Source: Natranaerobius trueperi
GTDB lineage: Bacteria > Bacillota > Natranaerobiia > Natranaerobiales > Natranaerobiaceae
DNA length: 59,884 nt
Assembly (NCBI RefSeq): GCF_002216005.1
Contig: NZ_NIQC01000015.1
Coordinates: 1-59,884, forward strand
Direction of reading: 5' to 3'
The notes under the pieces were generated by a model. The model had not been told where the DNA came from. It ran no database searches and saw only the letters and a program-made list of their open reading frames with translations. Numbering within the stretch: the first letter of the stretch is position 1; each line of letters starts with the position of its first letter. Below are positions 25,737 through 35,157 of the stretch, one piece after another. The translations under genes were made by a program, and so were the position numbers.

Positions 25737-25775
25737 AAACATCAACTGCTTTTCAAGTAGTTGATGTTTATTTTA
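25737..25775 (+). terminator. Terminator in moaA leader (riboswitch platform)
   Basis: A 15-bp stem from AAACATCAACTGCTT to AAGTAGTTGATGTTT with a 3-nt loop, then TATTTT. It begins 3 nt after the riboswitch P1 and ends just before the moaA ribosome site AGGAGGG. Confidence 0.85.
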
Positions 25776-25786
25776 GGAGGGAGTGT

Positions 25787-26776
25787 ATGTATTTGGATAA
25801 TCATGGTAGAAAAATTGATTACATGAGAATTTCTGTAACTGATCGCTGCAATTTAAGATGTTTTTATTGTATGCCACACCAAGGTATTTCAAAAGTGAGT
25901 TATACTAGCATTATGAAGTACGAAGATATTCGAAAAGTCATTGAAGCTGCAGTACAACTTGGCATAACAAAATTTAGATTCACAGGCGGAGAGCCTCTTG
26001 TTAGAAAAGATTTTCATAAGTTAATAGAATTAGTAAATCACTTTGATAATATTCAAGATATTTCTCTAACCACAAATGGAATATTATTAAAAAATCAAGC
26101 TGCTAAACTTAAGGAAGCTGGAGTGAATAGATTAAATGTCAGTCTTGATACTTTGAATGAAGAAAAATTTAATAACATCACAAGGGGTGGGAATTTAAGT
26201 GATGTCCTTTATGGGATTGAAGAAGCTACTAATCAAGGGTTAACCCCTATTAAAATAAATGTAGTTGTAATTAGAGGTACTAATGATGACGAGATTTTAG
26301 ATTTTGCTCGTATGTCTATTAAACAAGATGTAGAGATACGTTTTATCGAATATATGCCCATAGGGAATAATGATAATTGGAAGAGTAGATTTATAGGTGT
26401 TGATAGTATCAAACAAATTTGTGAAAAGCTAGGGAAATTAATACCTGCTGAAACAGTAAAAGGGGAAGGTCCTGCTAGTTATTATAGATTTAAAAATTCA
26501 AATGGAAAGCTAGGTTTTATATCACCTGTAAGTGATCATTTTTGTAGTGATTGTAATCGAATTCGACTTACTTCTGATGGGAAGCTTAAAACGTGCTTGT
26601 TTTCTGATGAAGAATTGGATTTAAAACCTGCTTTAAAATCGCAAGAGGATCTCATGAAAGTACTTAACAAAGCAATAAAGATGAAACCAGAAAAACATAA
26701 TATTTCGTCAGATAAGTCTTGGACTTTTGGGAATGAATATAGGTCTAAAAGAAATATGAGTCAAATAGGAGGATAA
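25787..26776 (+). CDS. moaA: GTP 3',8-cyclase MoaA
   Basis: This is the first step of molybdenum cofactor synthesis, a radical SAM rearrangement of GTP. The SAM cluster is CNLRCFYCMP (about 21-30). The second [4Fe-4S] cluster near the C-terminus uses HFCSDCNRIRLTSDGKLKTCLF (about 248-270). KFRFTGGEPLVRKDF is conserved, and the chain ends in the GG needed for activity. Length 329 residues. It lies behind the riboswitch and terminator. Its usual partner moaC is not in the window. Confidence 0.95.
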   Translation: MYLDNHGRKIDYMRISVTDRCNLRCFYCMPHQGISKVSYTSIMKYEDIRKVIEAAVQLGITKFRFTGGEPLVRKDFHKLIELVNHFDNIQDISLTTNGILLKNQAAKLKEAGVNRLNVSLDTLNEEKFNNITRGGNLSDVLYGIEEATNQGLTPIKINVVVIRGTNDDEILDFARMSIKQDVEIRFIEYMPIGNNDNWKSRFIGVDSIKQICEKLGKLIPAETVKGEGPASYYRFKNSNGKLGFISPVSDHFCSDCNRIRLTSDGKLKTCLFSDEELDLKPALKSQEDLMKVLNKAIKMKPEKHNISSDKSWTFGNEYRSKRNMSQIGG

Positions 26777-26794
26777 CTAAAGGGGGAAATATAA

Positions 26795-27265
26795 ATGGAA
26801 TTTATAGGAGAACTAATGGCAGTTTGTGTAAGTGAAACAACTGGCCAAAAAAAACAAAATGTAGGGAAAGGTTTATTAATAGAAAACTATGGACTTAAAA
26901 ATGATGCACACGCTGGGGGTTGGCACAGGCAAGTAAGTCTTCTATCAGAAGAGAGTATAGAAAAAATGCAAAATCAAGGTTTAGATGTTTCTGCAGGAGA
27001 TTTTGCTGAAAACTTAACTACTAAAAATATTAAGTTGTACGAACTTCCGATAGGTACACGTATATATATTGGAGAAGATGTTAAATTAGAAGTAACACAA
27101 ATTGGTAAGCAATGTCATGATAGATGTGCTATTTATCACCAAGCCGGAGACTGTGTTATGCCAAAAGAAGGAATTTTTGCCCGTGTATTAAAAGGAGGTA
27201 AAGTCAGCTTAGGAGATAAAATTCAGGTGATTATAGATGAAGATGGGTTCAATAGAAAAAGATAA
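26795..27265 (+). CDS. MOSC domain protein
   Basis: MOSC domains bind or deliver the molybdenum-sulfur centre. Visible features: GLLIENYGLKNDAHAGGWHRQVSLLSEESI (about 28-57), GDFAENLTTKNIKL, and the conserved Cys in IGKQCHDRCAIYHQAGDCVMPKEGIFA. At 156 residues it is the short stand-alone form common next to moaA or mog genes in anaerobes. Ribosome site AAAGGGGG; 18 bp after moaA, so under the same riboswitch. Confidence 0.9.
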   Translation: MEFIGELMAVCVSETTGQKKQNVGKGLLIENYGLKNDAHAGGWHRQVSLLSEESIEKMQNQGLDVSAGDFAENLTTKNIKLYELPIGTRIYIGEDVKLEVTQIGKQCHDRCAIYHQAGDCVMPKEGIFARVLKGGKVSLGDKIQVIIDEDGFNRKR

Positions 27266-27771
27266 AAACGAAAGATGCTGTCGGATTAGGATGTATCTGG
27301 AGAGTGATTAGCAAACCCACAAAGATACCTGATAAATTTGCCCTAGCTATAGAAGAAAAATTAAAGAATAAAACTTTGAAATAAACGATATTATTTACCA
27401 GAGGATAAAGATAAAATACAGCAAGAGATTATCAATTTAGATTAGACAGGACATTGATTTAGTGGTGGTTACTGGTGGAAGTAAGTTGATCCTGTGGCAA
27501 TATTCTAGAAGCTATTAGAAGTACTAGAGCAAAAATTATCACCTATGGAAACCGACTCTACTTTGTGCTATGCTACTATTAGCTTATCTGAATGATAACC
27601 TGTTTTGGTTTGCCAGTATGTGTGTATACAAAGACTACAGCCTTTGACCTATTACTACCCTAGAGTTTTAGCGATAAAACGATCACTTAAGAAGATATAG
27701 CAAAACTAGGTCATGGAGGATTATATTATAAATGTGTATCCTGTAACTGTCCAAACTGTAGCTTTGAATAG
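27266..27771 (+). pseudogene. Decayed molybdopterin-binding protein gene
   Basis: No open frame survives, but translation in shifting frames recovers pieces in the order seen in clostridial molybdopterin-binding (MoeA/MogA-related) proteins. These are TKDAVG at the N-terminus, DLVVVTGGS then VDPVAI, AIRSTRAKIITYGN, GLPVCVYTKTTAFDLLLP, LLPRVLA, EDIAKLGHGGLYYKC and VSCNCPNCSF at the C-terminus. The Cys-rich tail after HGG is the strongest sign. About 170 codons remain of a gene usually twice that length, so the middle is deleted. It sits 3' of the MOSC gene, where an intact copy would complete the Moco operon. Confidence 0.7.
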
Positions 27772-27792
27772 GAAGTGGTAAGGAGGTTTTTT

Positions 27793-28449
27793 TTGAGTAA
27801 ACTTTATCCTATCTTTTTAAATCTAAAGGCAAAAGCTTGTTTAATTGTTGGAGGGGGAAAAGTAGCTACTAGAAAAGTAAAATCACTTTTAGAAAGTGAG
27901 GCCAATATTACAGTTATTTCCCCTGAAGTAACGGATCAATTACTGAATTGGTATAATAAAAACTTAATTATTTGGAAATCTAAACAATTTGATCTAGATG
28001 ATGTAAAGAAATATAATTTGATTTATGCTTGTACAAATGATGATGATTTAAATAAGGAAATTGCCAAGTTTGCAAAAAGGTATGATAAATTTGTGAATAT
28101 AGCTACAAGTCTCGAAGATTCAAACTTTATAGTTCCTTCAAAACTAGAACGAGGTGACCTTTCCTTAGCTATTTCTACTCAAGGAAAGTGCCCTGTTTTA
28201 GCTAAAAAAGTTAGAAAAGATTTAGAGGCTCAATTTGATAACCAATGGGATAAATATCTATACTTTATCACTAATTTCAGGAGTAGACTTAAAAACCAAA
28301 TAAGCTGTGTAAATAAAAGAAAACGAATATTAAATGAGGTAGTTAGAAAAGTATCTCCAGATGATATGATTGAAGATCTAGATAGGCATGATCTAGAAGT
28401 GTGGGTAGACGATATTATTAAAAAGTTAAGTGAAGGAAAGAAGTTATAG
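27793..28449 (+). CDS. Precorrin-2 dehydrogenase / sirohydrochlorin ferrochelatase
   Basis: It oxidises precorrin-2 with NAD to sirohydrochlorin and, in Met8-type enzymes, inserts iron to give siroheme. The N-terminal NAD-binding motif is KACLIVGGGKVATRKVKSLLES (about 11-32). IYACTNDDDLNKEIA and FIVPSKLERGDLSLAISTQGKCPVLAKKVR are family hallmarks. The TTG at 27793 follows AAGGAGG; the in-frame GTG at 27775 precedes that site, so the shorter form (218 residues) is chosen. It is adjacent to hemL, fitting tetrapyrrole synthesis. Confidence 0.88.
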   Translation: MSKLYPIFLNLKAKACLIVGGGKVATRKVKSLLESEANITVISPEVTDQLLNWYNKNLIIWKSKQFDLDDVKKYNLIYACTNDDDLNKEIAKFAKRYDKFVNIATSLEDSNFIVPSKLERGDLSLAISTQGKCPVLAKKVRKDLEAQFDNQWDKYLYFITNFRSRLKNQISCVNKRKRILNEVVRKVSPDDMIEDLDRHDLEVWVDDIIKKLSEGKKL

Positions 28450-28475
28450 TTACTAATAGTTAGGAGGTATATTAT

Positions 28476-29762
28476 ATGGAATGGAGTACTTCTCAAAAAA
28501 TGTATTCAAAAGCAAAAGAACTAATGCCAGGAGGAGTTAATAGCCCTGCTAGAGCTTTTAACTCTGTGAATGAGGACCCATTATTTATTAAAAAAGGTAC
28601 AGGTAGTAAAGTGTATGACGAAGATGATAATGAGTATATAGATTATGTTGCATCTTATGGTCCATTAATATTAGGCCATAATCACCAAAGAGTAATAAAT
28701 GCTATTAGAGATCAATTAGACTCAGGGACCGGTTATGGATCACCAACTGAAATAGAGAATCTAATGGCCAAACAAGTTATTGAAGCAGTACCATCAATTG
28801 AAAAGGTTAGAATGGTTAACTCAGGTACTGAAGCTACTATGAGTGCATTGAGACTTGCACGTGGGTATACTGGTAAAAATAAGATAATTAAACTTGCAGG
28901 TTGCTATCATGGACACTCAGATAGTTTGTTGATTAAAGCAGGTTCTGGAGTTACAACTTTGGGTTTACCTGATAGTCCAGGAATTCCTACAAGTATTGCT
29001 GAAAATACTATCATAGCTCCTTATAATGATTTGCAAACAATGGAAAATATATTTAAAGAATTTGGTGATGATATTGCTGGTATTATTCTAGAGCCAGTAG
29101 CAGGCAATATGGGGGTTGTGCCTCCCCTAGAAGGATACTTGGCAGGGCTTAAAGAGATAACTGAACAATATGGAGCATTACTAATTTTTGATGAGGTGAT
29201 GACAGGTTTTCGGGTATCTTATGGTGGTGCCCAAGAATACTATGGTGTTACACCAGACCTAACTTGTTTAGGTAAGGTAATAGGTGGTGGAATGCCTGTG
29301 GGTGCATATGGTGGTAAAAAAGAAATTATGGAAAAAATAGCTCCAGATGGACCAATATATCAAGCTGGTACTCTTTCAGGAAATCCAATAGCGATGCGGG
29401 CAGGTTATGAAACTTTAAAAGTTCTAAAACAAGCTGAAACATACCAAAAAATAAGTAAACAAAGTGATAAACTTGCTAATGGTCTGAAGGATATAAAAGA
29501 AAAGACTAATGCTAGAGTTACAATTAATCAAGTAGAATCTATGGTTGGTCTATACTTTACAAACGAACAAGTTTATAATTTTGAAACTGCTGCAAACGCT
29601 GATAATGATATGTTTGCTAAATTCTTTAGAGAAATGTTAAAAGCAGGAATATATTTAGCTCCAAGTCAGTATGAAGCGATGTTTGTTTCTCTAGCTCATT
29701 CCGATGAAGATATGGAAAATACACTTGATGCTGTAGAAACTGCTTTTAAGAAGCTGTTTTAA
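28476..29762 (+). CDS. hemL: Glutamate-1-semialdehyde 2,1-aminomutase
   Basis: A PLP enzyme that makes 5-aminolevulinate, the precursor of heme, siroheme and B12. [16 protein letters not shown] is the N-terminal signature. [16 protein letters not shown] binds PLP phosphate. The PLP lysine is in [17 protein letters not shown] (about 266). [13 protein letters not shown] follows. Length 428 residues is standard. It follows the siroheme gene by 26 bp with AGGAGG before the ATG. No other hem genes are in the window. Confidence 0.96.
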   Translation: MEWSTSQKMYSKAKELMPGGVNSPARAFNSVNEDPLFIKKGTGSKVYDEDDNEYIDYVASYGPLILGHNHQRVINAIRDQLDSGTGYGSPTEIENLMAKQVIEAVPSIEKVRMVNSGTEATMSALRLARGYTGKNKIIKLAGCYHGHSDSLLIKAGSGVTTLGLPDSPGIPTSIAENTIIAPYNDLQTMENIFKEFGDDIAGIILEPVAGNMGVVPPLEGYLAGLKEITEQYGALLIFDEVMTGFRVSYGGAQEYYGVTPDLTCLGKVIGGGMPVGAYGGKKEIMEKIAPDGPIYQAGTLSGNPIAMRAGYETLKVLKQAETYQKISKQSDKLANGLKDIKEKTNARVTINQVESMVGLYFTNEQVYNFETAANADNDMFAKFFREMLKAGIYLAPSQYEAMFVSLAHSDEDMENTLDAVETAFKKLF

Positions 29763-29962
29763 ACAGACTCTAGTCCTCATAACAATACTAATTTATTCAA
29801 ACAGGAAAGTAGCTAAAAGCACTCGTTAGATGTTTAAGTTGTTTTATCATAACACTCAAATTAGAAGAAAACTCATAATCGTTAAAAACGTTGATCTACC
29901 GCATTTTGGGCGGAGAAGGATATTTTCAAGGCTTAATTGAGAACTAATTTGGGAGGTCTAGC

Positions 29963-30895
29963 ATGAATTATAGTGATATTAGTTGGAAGAAGCCAAGAGT
30001 AATTGCTAAGGCTTTAAGTGAGGCTGAGAATGGTGGAAAAGAAATGACTTCCTTAATGGATCAAATTTTCCCTCATACGGGAGAGGCTCATGTTGTAGGA
30101 GTAACTGGTGCACCAGGAGCGGGAAAAAGTTCGCTGACTAATACTTTAATTAGAGAGTTACGTAAACAAGATTTAAAAGTTGGTATAATTGCTGTCGACC
30201 CTTCTAGCCCTTTCAGTGGGGGAGCTATATTGGGTGATCGTATAAGAATGCAGGATCATTCTTTAGATTCGGGTGTTTTTATTAGAAGTATGGCTAGTCG
30301 AGGTAGTTTAGGAGGGGTTAGTGTTTCAACCCGTGAGGCAATTTCTATACTAGATGCAGCTGGTTTTGATATAATAATATTAGAAACTGTTGGAGTAGGA
30401 CAAAGCGAGATAGATGTGGTCAAAATAGCAGACTCTGTTCTTGTTGTGTTAACTCCTAATTCAGGTGATAGTATACAAACTATGAAAGCTGGTATAATGG
30501 AGATTGGGAATATTTTTGTTATCAACAAATCAGATCTTTCCGGGACAGAAAAATTACTTCGTGAAATTGAAGTTATGTTAGATTTTTATTATCATGAACA
30601 AGAAAATCGTCCTTCTGTTGTTTCAACCTCTGTTATGTCAGGTGCTGGCGTAGAAGAACTATCATCAAAAATTGATGATCACAAAAAACAGTTGAAAACC
30701 TCAGGTAAATGGGATGAATTAAGGGAACAACGAGCTAGAGAACAAGTGATGGATTTACTACGACATGAAATTGGAAAAAGAGTTGAAAAATTAATTTCAC
30801 ATGATAATAAGAACAATACTATTAATAGTGTTTTAGAGTATAAAATCAGTCCGCATAGAGCAGCTGAAAAACTTATAGATGAAATCATAATATAA
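29963..30895 (+). CDS. meaB: MeaB/ArgK-family GTPase
   Basis: A G3E-type GTPase that chaperones adenosylcobalamin-dependent mutases such as methylmalonyl-CoA mutase. P-loop GVTGAPGAGKSSLTN (about 47-61), Mg-binding VDPSSPFSGGAILGDRIRM, Walker B/G3 ILETVGVGQSEIDV, and NKSD for guanine (about 186-189). Length 310 residues. No mutase gene lies in the window, so the partner is elsewhere. ATG after GGGAGG. Confidence 0.93.
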   Translation: MNYSDISWKKPRVIAKALSEAENGGKEMTSLMDQIFPHTGEAHVVGVTGAPGAGKSSLTNTLIRELRKQDLKVGIIAVDPSSPFSGGAILGDRIRMQDHSLDSGVFIRSMASRGSLGGVSVSTREAISILDAAGFDIIILETVGVGQSEIDVVKIADSVLVVLTPNSGDSIQTMKAGIMEIGNIFVINKSDLSGTEKLLREIEVMLDFYYHEQENRPSVVSTSVMSGAGVEELSSKIDDHKKQLKTSGKWDELREQRAREQVMDLLRHEIGKRVEKLISHDNKNNTINSVLEYKISPHRAAEKLIDEIII

Positions 30896-30908
30896 TAGGA
30901 GGATAAAA

Positions 30909-31388
30909 ATGTCACAATCAGAAGGCCAAATAGGCGAAGTAATTCAAGAAAAAGATGGATATGTTACTGTTAAAGTTCAAAGACACTCTGCTTGTAAAAA
31001 ATGTGGTGCGTGTGACTTTGGGTTAAGTAAAAATAAGGCTTCAACCTTTGAACTTAAGAATTCAATTAATGCTAAGATCGGTGATAAAGTTATGATTGAT
31101 CTTGAAGGTAAAGATATCGTACAAGCTTCAATATTAATTTATATGGTTCCTTTACTTGCATTAGTTACAGGAATAATTTTTGGAAGTAACTTTTTTTCTG
31201 ATCTAGATATAAATGAGGATATTTTAGGATTTATTTCAGGAATAATACTCATGTCATTTGCTTTTGTAGGTATTAGAATATATGATAAAAAATTACAAAA
31301 CTACGATTCAACTAAGTTCACACCACAACTTAAGAAGATTATTACTGATGTTGTCTCTGATGATGAGAATGATAAACAATTATTATAA
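30909..31388 (+). CDS. RseC/MucC-family membrane protein
   Basis: The family's N-terminal cytoplasmic domain has a Cys cluster, here ACKKCGACDFGLS (about 28-40). Two transmembrane helices follow (about 80-98 and 105-125: IYMVPLLALVTGIIFG and GFISGIILMSFAFVGI). In clostridia such proteins are often tied to Rnf or SoxR-reducing systems; no rnf gene is present here. Length 159. It is 13 bp after meaB, and its 3' end overlaps the tail of a decayed transporter on the other strand by 47 bp. Confidence 0.88.
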   Translation: MSQSEGQIGEVIQEKDGYVTVKVQRHSACKKCGACDFGLSKNKASTFELKNSINAKIGDKVMIDLEGKDIVQASILIYMVPLLALVTGIIFGSNFFSDLDINEDILGFISGIILMSFAFVGIRIYDKKLQNYDSTKFTPQLKKIITDVVSDDENDKQLL

Positions 31389-31825
31389 TACCTATTAAGG
31401 ATATCATTGCTCCAATAATAGTTTCACGAGTTGGAATTTCATTTAAAAATATTATGCCAAGTAAGATTCCACCTGTTACTTCTTGAGTAGATATAATACA
31501 GGGATAAAAACTTCGTACCTTTCTAAGGGCTGCATTGTATATGGTATGTCCTAAGGGAGTAGTAAATAATGTTAAACCGGTAATGGCTATGATTTCTTGA
31601 GACCCAAACTTTAATTGAAAATCATTTATTGCAATAGGCAACAAAAATAGAGCTGATAAAAAATATAGCCAAAAAGTATAAGTTAGTAATGAAACATTAC
31701 TTCTTTCTTTACGGCCTATAATTGAATATATAGCAAGGCACATGGCGGAAATAAGTGCCAAAAACTGGTGCAGTATATACAATGACTAGAGTATGAGCAA
31801 TAGTAGTGAATTTGAGGTGTTGTGA
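31342..31825 (-). pseudogene. EamA/DMT-family transporter, C-terminal half only
   Basis: The open part (31342-31782) is the second five-helix half of a drug/metabolite exporter: ALISAMCLAIYSIIGRKE, FWLYFLSALFLLPIA, GHTIYNAALRKVRSFYPCIISTQEVTGGILLGIIFLNE. Just upstream, another frame gives TLVIVYTAPVF, the end of the first half, so a frameshift lies near 31780. The rest of the first half is missing where the IS6-type relic begins. Disruption by that insertion or a later deletion is the simplest explanation. Confidence 0.75.
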
Positions 31826-32626
31826 TAAAACTTGTAATCATTCCTTCTATGTCCCAAAACCTCAAAGTATTCCTGACCCTTCGCAGCTTGATATTAACGG
31901 TAAAGTAGACTTCTCTAACATGAGACATTCTCTTCATACTATTATTCGAGCTCTTTACCTTTACTTTATCAACAATAGCTCTACTAGAAAGGTCTCTCAG
32001 TTCCTTCTTTGATATGAAGGATTAAAATGTCTCATGTTAATATTGCTAACTGACTAAAAAGTTTGCACCTCTTTTTCTTTACATCTCTAAATACCTTAAA
32101 CCGGTTGATCTTGACTCTTCTGATGAGTGCATGTTGATGAAACTGTAATTAAAGTTAAAGGCAAATGATTCTATGCCTGGACTGTCATTGATGCTGAAAC
32201 TAGATTTGTTCTTGCTTTCACTTATCGCCTTACAGAGATAGCCAAGCTGCTTTTAAAGTGTTGAACTATGCTAAGAAACAGTTTGGACAACCTCGTAGTA
32301 TCGTTACAGATAGATATTGGGCGTACAATACTCCAATTAAAGTTTTGTTCCCACACTCCAATCACATCAGAGTCGAGTCTTTTCAAGATGATATCTCTAA
32401 CAATTTGATTGAATCTTTTTTCAAATTCTTAAAAGTTGGGTTAAGCAACGCAGAGGTTTTGTTTCTTACCAGTCCGCTAACAAGCTTATCACTGTTTTTA
32501 TTTTTGCTTTCAACTTTGTTAGGACAAGCAATGTTTTGAATCAGTCTACTCCTGCTCAAGTTGCGGGTATTAATTACTCTAATCGTACTAGGACTTTTTG
32601 GCTTTTACATAGTAATGCCGCATGAC
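31806..32626 (+). pseudogene. IS6-type transposase, multiply disrupted
   Basis: Pieces in several frames rebuild a DDE transposase of the IS6/IS240 kind. The N-terminal zinc-finger-like part has CNHSFYVPKPQSIPDPSQLD. A middle part reads DSSDEWHVDET then KFYAW-like TVIDAETRFVLAF. The open C-terminal part (32258-32539) has FGQPRSIVTDRYWAYNTPI and DDISNNLIESFFKFLK. The tail STPAQVAGINYSNR shifts frame again. At least four disruptions. No convincing terminal inverted repeats were found. Confidence 0.78.
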
Positions 32627-32781
32627 AGCCAATTCTTTTTAAATCTTGCGATTAAGTGAGCTTATTTTTCATAACAACTTAACAGACTCCTTTAAATATT
32701 TTATATAATAATATTCTACTAAAATTTAAGTCAAACCTTTATAAATAAACTTTTGATTAGATATTTGTGAGGAGGTGACTA

Positions 32782-33045
32782 ATGTCAAATAAAAAAGATC
32801 TAAAATTGCGAGTGAAGACAGTTGTAGGACATATGAAGGGAATAGAAAAGATGATAGATGAAGATAAATACTGTATAGATATCATTAATCAGATCACTGC
32901 TATTCAATCTTCATTAAGAAAGATAAGTGATCAGTTATTAGAAGACCATTTACATTCATGTGTTAAAAGTGCTATAAAACGCGGTGATGATGAAGAAGTA
33001 TTAGGAGAATTAATGGAAGTTTTAAAGCATCGTACTCAAAAATAA
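32782..33045 (+). CDS. CsoR/FrmR-family metal-sensing repressor (copy 1)
   Basis: An 87-residue all-helical regulator of the DUF156 family. The ligand set Cys31, His56, Cys60 (KYCIDIINQ, EDHLHSCV) has the spacing of copper-sensing CsoR; persulfide-sensing CstR lacks the His. No copper ATPase or chaperone is adjacent, so its targets are elsewhere or it responds to another ligand. ATG follows GAGGAGGTGACTA; strong terminator after. It is related to the second copy at 58378. Confidence 0.9.
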   Translation: MSNKKDLKLRVKTVVGHMKGIEKMIDEDKYCIDIINQITAIQSSLRKISDQLLEDHLHSCVKSAIKRGDDEEVLGELMEVLKHRTQK

Positions 33046-33059
33046 TATATTTTTTTAAT

Positions 33060-33089
33060 GGACTGCCTAAAAAAGGTAGTCCTTTTTTT
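33060..33089 (+). terminator. Intrinsic terminator
   Basis: GGACTGCCT / AGGTAGTCC hairpin followed by seven Ts, just after the CsoR-like gene. Confidence 0.92.
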
Positions 33090-33169
33090 ATTTTCAGTGT
33101 TAAATAAGCACAAAAATTAATATAAATGCATAAAAAGTATTTGAGAACAAGATTGAGTGGTGATAAGAT

Positions 33170-33955
33170 GTGAACTTTTCTAAAATGACTGGATTAGGAA
33201 ATGATTTCATCATAATTGATGAAAAGGAAATCAGTAAGGAGGTAGATAGGAGTCATTTAGCTAAAAAGTTATGTGATAGAAGGTTTGGAATAGGTGCAGA
33301 TGGACTTATGGTACTGTCTTATAAACAGTCACCGATATTTTTAGAAATGTATAACAGTGATGGGTCACAAGCGAGTACTTGTGGTAATGCTTTGAGATGT
33401 ATCGGTAAATACTTGTATGAAACCAACTGGACTAGTACTGAAAATATTGAAATAGACACTACTTCAGGTATAAAAAATCTTCAATTAGAAACAAGAGATA
33501 ATAAAGTGTATTCAGTTACAGTTAATATGGGTGTTCCTATTATACATTCGAGAAATCTAGAACTAGAAAACTTCAATTGTGTTGTTATTGATATAGGAAA
33601 CCTTCACTCTGTTATTTTTACACCTTATTTAACTGATGAACTTGTATTGGAATGGGGTCCTGAGATTGAAAAGCATAGTTCCTTTGAAAATGGAGTAAAT
33701 GTAAACTTTGTTCATATACAAACAAGAAAGTCAATCAGAGTAAAAACCTGGGAACGGGGAGCGGGTAAAACACTAGCATGTGGCTCAGGTGCATCAGCTA
33801 GTATGGTAGCAGCTTTTTTAAAAGGTGAAGTTGAAAATAAGGTGATGGTGAATTTAGATGGAGGTACGTTAGAGATAAACTTAGAAGAACAAGAAAAGGT
33901 TGTAAAGATGAAAGGTGGCTGTGATTGGGTTTTTCATGGTAAAGTTATTAATTGA
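33170..33955 (+). CDS. dapF: Diaminopimelate epimerase
   Basis: Interconverts LL- and meso-diaminopimelate for lysine and peptidoglycan. The two catalytic cysteines are in ASTCGNALRCIGKYL (about 71) and LACGSGASASMVAA (about 203). N-terminal KMTGLGNDFIIID is the family start. Length 261. GTG start after GAGTGGTGAT. First gene of a dapF-dapL-asd operon. Confidence 0.95.
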   Translation: MNFSKMTGLGNDFIIIDEKEISKEVDRSHLAKKLCDRRFGIGADGLMVLSYKQSPIFLEMYNSDGSQASTCGNALRCIGKYLYETNWTSTENIEIDTTSGIKNLQLETRDNKVYSVTVNMGVPIIHSRNLELENFNCVVIDIGNLHSVIFTPYLTDELVLEWGPEIEKHSSFENGVNVNFVHIQTRKSIRVKTWERGAGKTLACGSGASASMVAAFLKGEVENKVMVNLDGGTLEINLEEQEKVVKMKGGCDWVFHGKVIN

Positions 33956-33969
33956 TAAAGGGGGATTTT

Positions 33970-35130
33970 ATGAAATTGTCTAAGAGGTTACAAAGTTTAC
34001 CACCTTATCTCTTTGCAGACCTTGATCAAATGGTTCAACAAGAGATTAAAAAAGGTAAAGAAATAATAAAGCTGGGTATAGGAGATCCTGATCTAGCCAC
34101 ACCTACAGGAATAATTGATAAGGCTAAAAAAGAAATGTATAGATCACAAAACCATGGTTATTCAATTTATGATGGAATTCACGATTTAAAAGAAGCAATT
34201 CAAGAGTACTATTATTATAGGTTTGGTGTTGAACTAGATAAAGATAAAGAAATCTTGGTTTTAATTGGTTCAAAAGAAGGGATTGCTAATTTATCTCAAT
34301 CTATTATTAATCCTGGTGATGTGAATTTTGTTCCAGACCCAAGTTATCCCGTTTACCGAAACGGAACTATCTTAGCTGGTGGAAAGCCTTATGAGATGCC
34401 ACTTCTTGAAGAGAATAACTTTTTACCAAAGCTTGAGGATTTACCGTTAAGAGAACTAGAGAAAGGCAAAATTATGTTTCTAAATTATCCAAATAATCCT
34501 ACCGGTGCGACAGCCAACAAGGATTACTTTAGAAAAGCTATACATTTTTGTAAAAAACATGGTTTATTACTCTGTAATGATGCAGCGTATATAGATATTT
34601 CATTTGATGGTTATACACCTCCGAGTGTGTTAGAGGTACCAGGCTCAAAAGATGTTGCTTTAGAATTTAACTCTTTATCTAAGCCTTTTAATATGACCGG
34701 ATGGCGTGTGGCATTTGCTGTTGGAAACCGTGATGCGATTTCAGCGCTAGCACGCTACAAAACTAACATTGATTCAGGGGTATTTACACCTATTCAATTA
34801 GCAGCTTGTGAAGCTCTATATAATAGAAAAAAATATCTCCAACCAACATTAGATGTATACAAATCAAGGAGGGACGTGGTTGTAAATTCTCTAAAAAATA
34901 TGAACATTGAAGTGCTAGAGCCAAAGGCTACTTTCTATGTTTGGGCTAAAGTGCCGAATAATAAGAGTTCGTTAGAGTTTACTAAACACCTATTAACACA
35001 ATCTGGTGTGGTGGTTACCCCTGGTGTAGGTTTTGGAGTAAACGGGGAAGGATATTTCCGCATTGCGTTAACGGTACCAGAAGAACGACTTAAAGTGGCT
35101 ATGAGTAAGATTGAAGATTCTATGGAATAG
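33970..35130 (+). CDS. dapL: LL-diaminopimelate aminotransferase
   Basis: Converts tetrahydrodipicolinate directly to LL-diaminopimelate, bypassing the succinyl or acetyl routes. Class I PLP aminotransferase: KLGIGDPDLATP near the N-terminus, GYSIYDGIHDLKEAI, LNYPNNPTGATA, and the PLP lysine in NSLSKPFNMTGWR (about 236). C-terminal FRIALTVPEERL carries the substrate Arg. Length 386 from ATG 33970 (AAAGGGGG upstream); the upstream in-frame start at 33952 includes the ribosome site. It sits next to dapF, which uses its product. Confidence 0.9.
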   Translation: MKLSKRLQSLPPYLFADLDQMVQQEIKKGKEIIKLGIGDPDLATPTGIIDKAKKEMYRSQNHGYSIYDGIHDLKEAIQEYYYYRFGVELDKDKEILVLIGSKEGIANLSQSIINPGDVNFVPDPSYPVYRNGTILAGGKPYEMPLLEENNFLPKLEDLPLRELEKGKIMFLNYPNNPTGATANKDYFRKAIHFCKKHGLLLCNDAAYIDISFDGYTPPSVLEVPGSKDVALEFNSLSKPFNMTGWRVAFAVGNRDAISALARYKTNIDSGVFTPIQLAACEALYNRKKYLQPTLDVYKSRRDVVVNSLKNMNIEVLEPKATFYVWAKVPNNKSSLEFTKHLLTQSGVVVTPGVGFGVNGEGYFRIALTVPEERLKVAMSKIEDSME

Positions 35131-35157
35131 AATAGTCTTTTGAAAGGGTGAAGTGGA

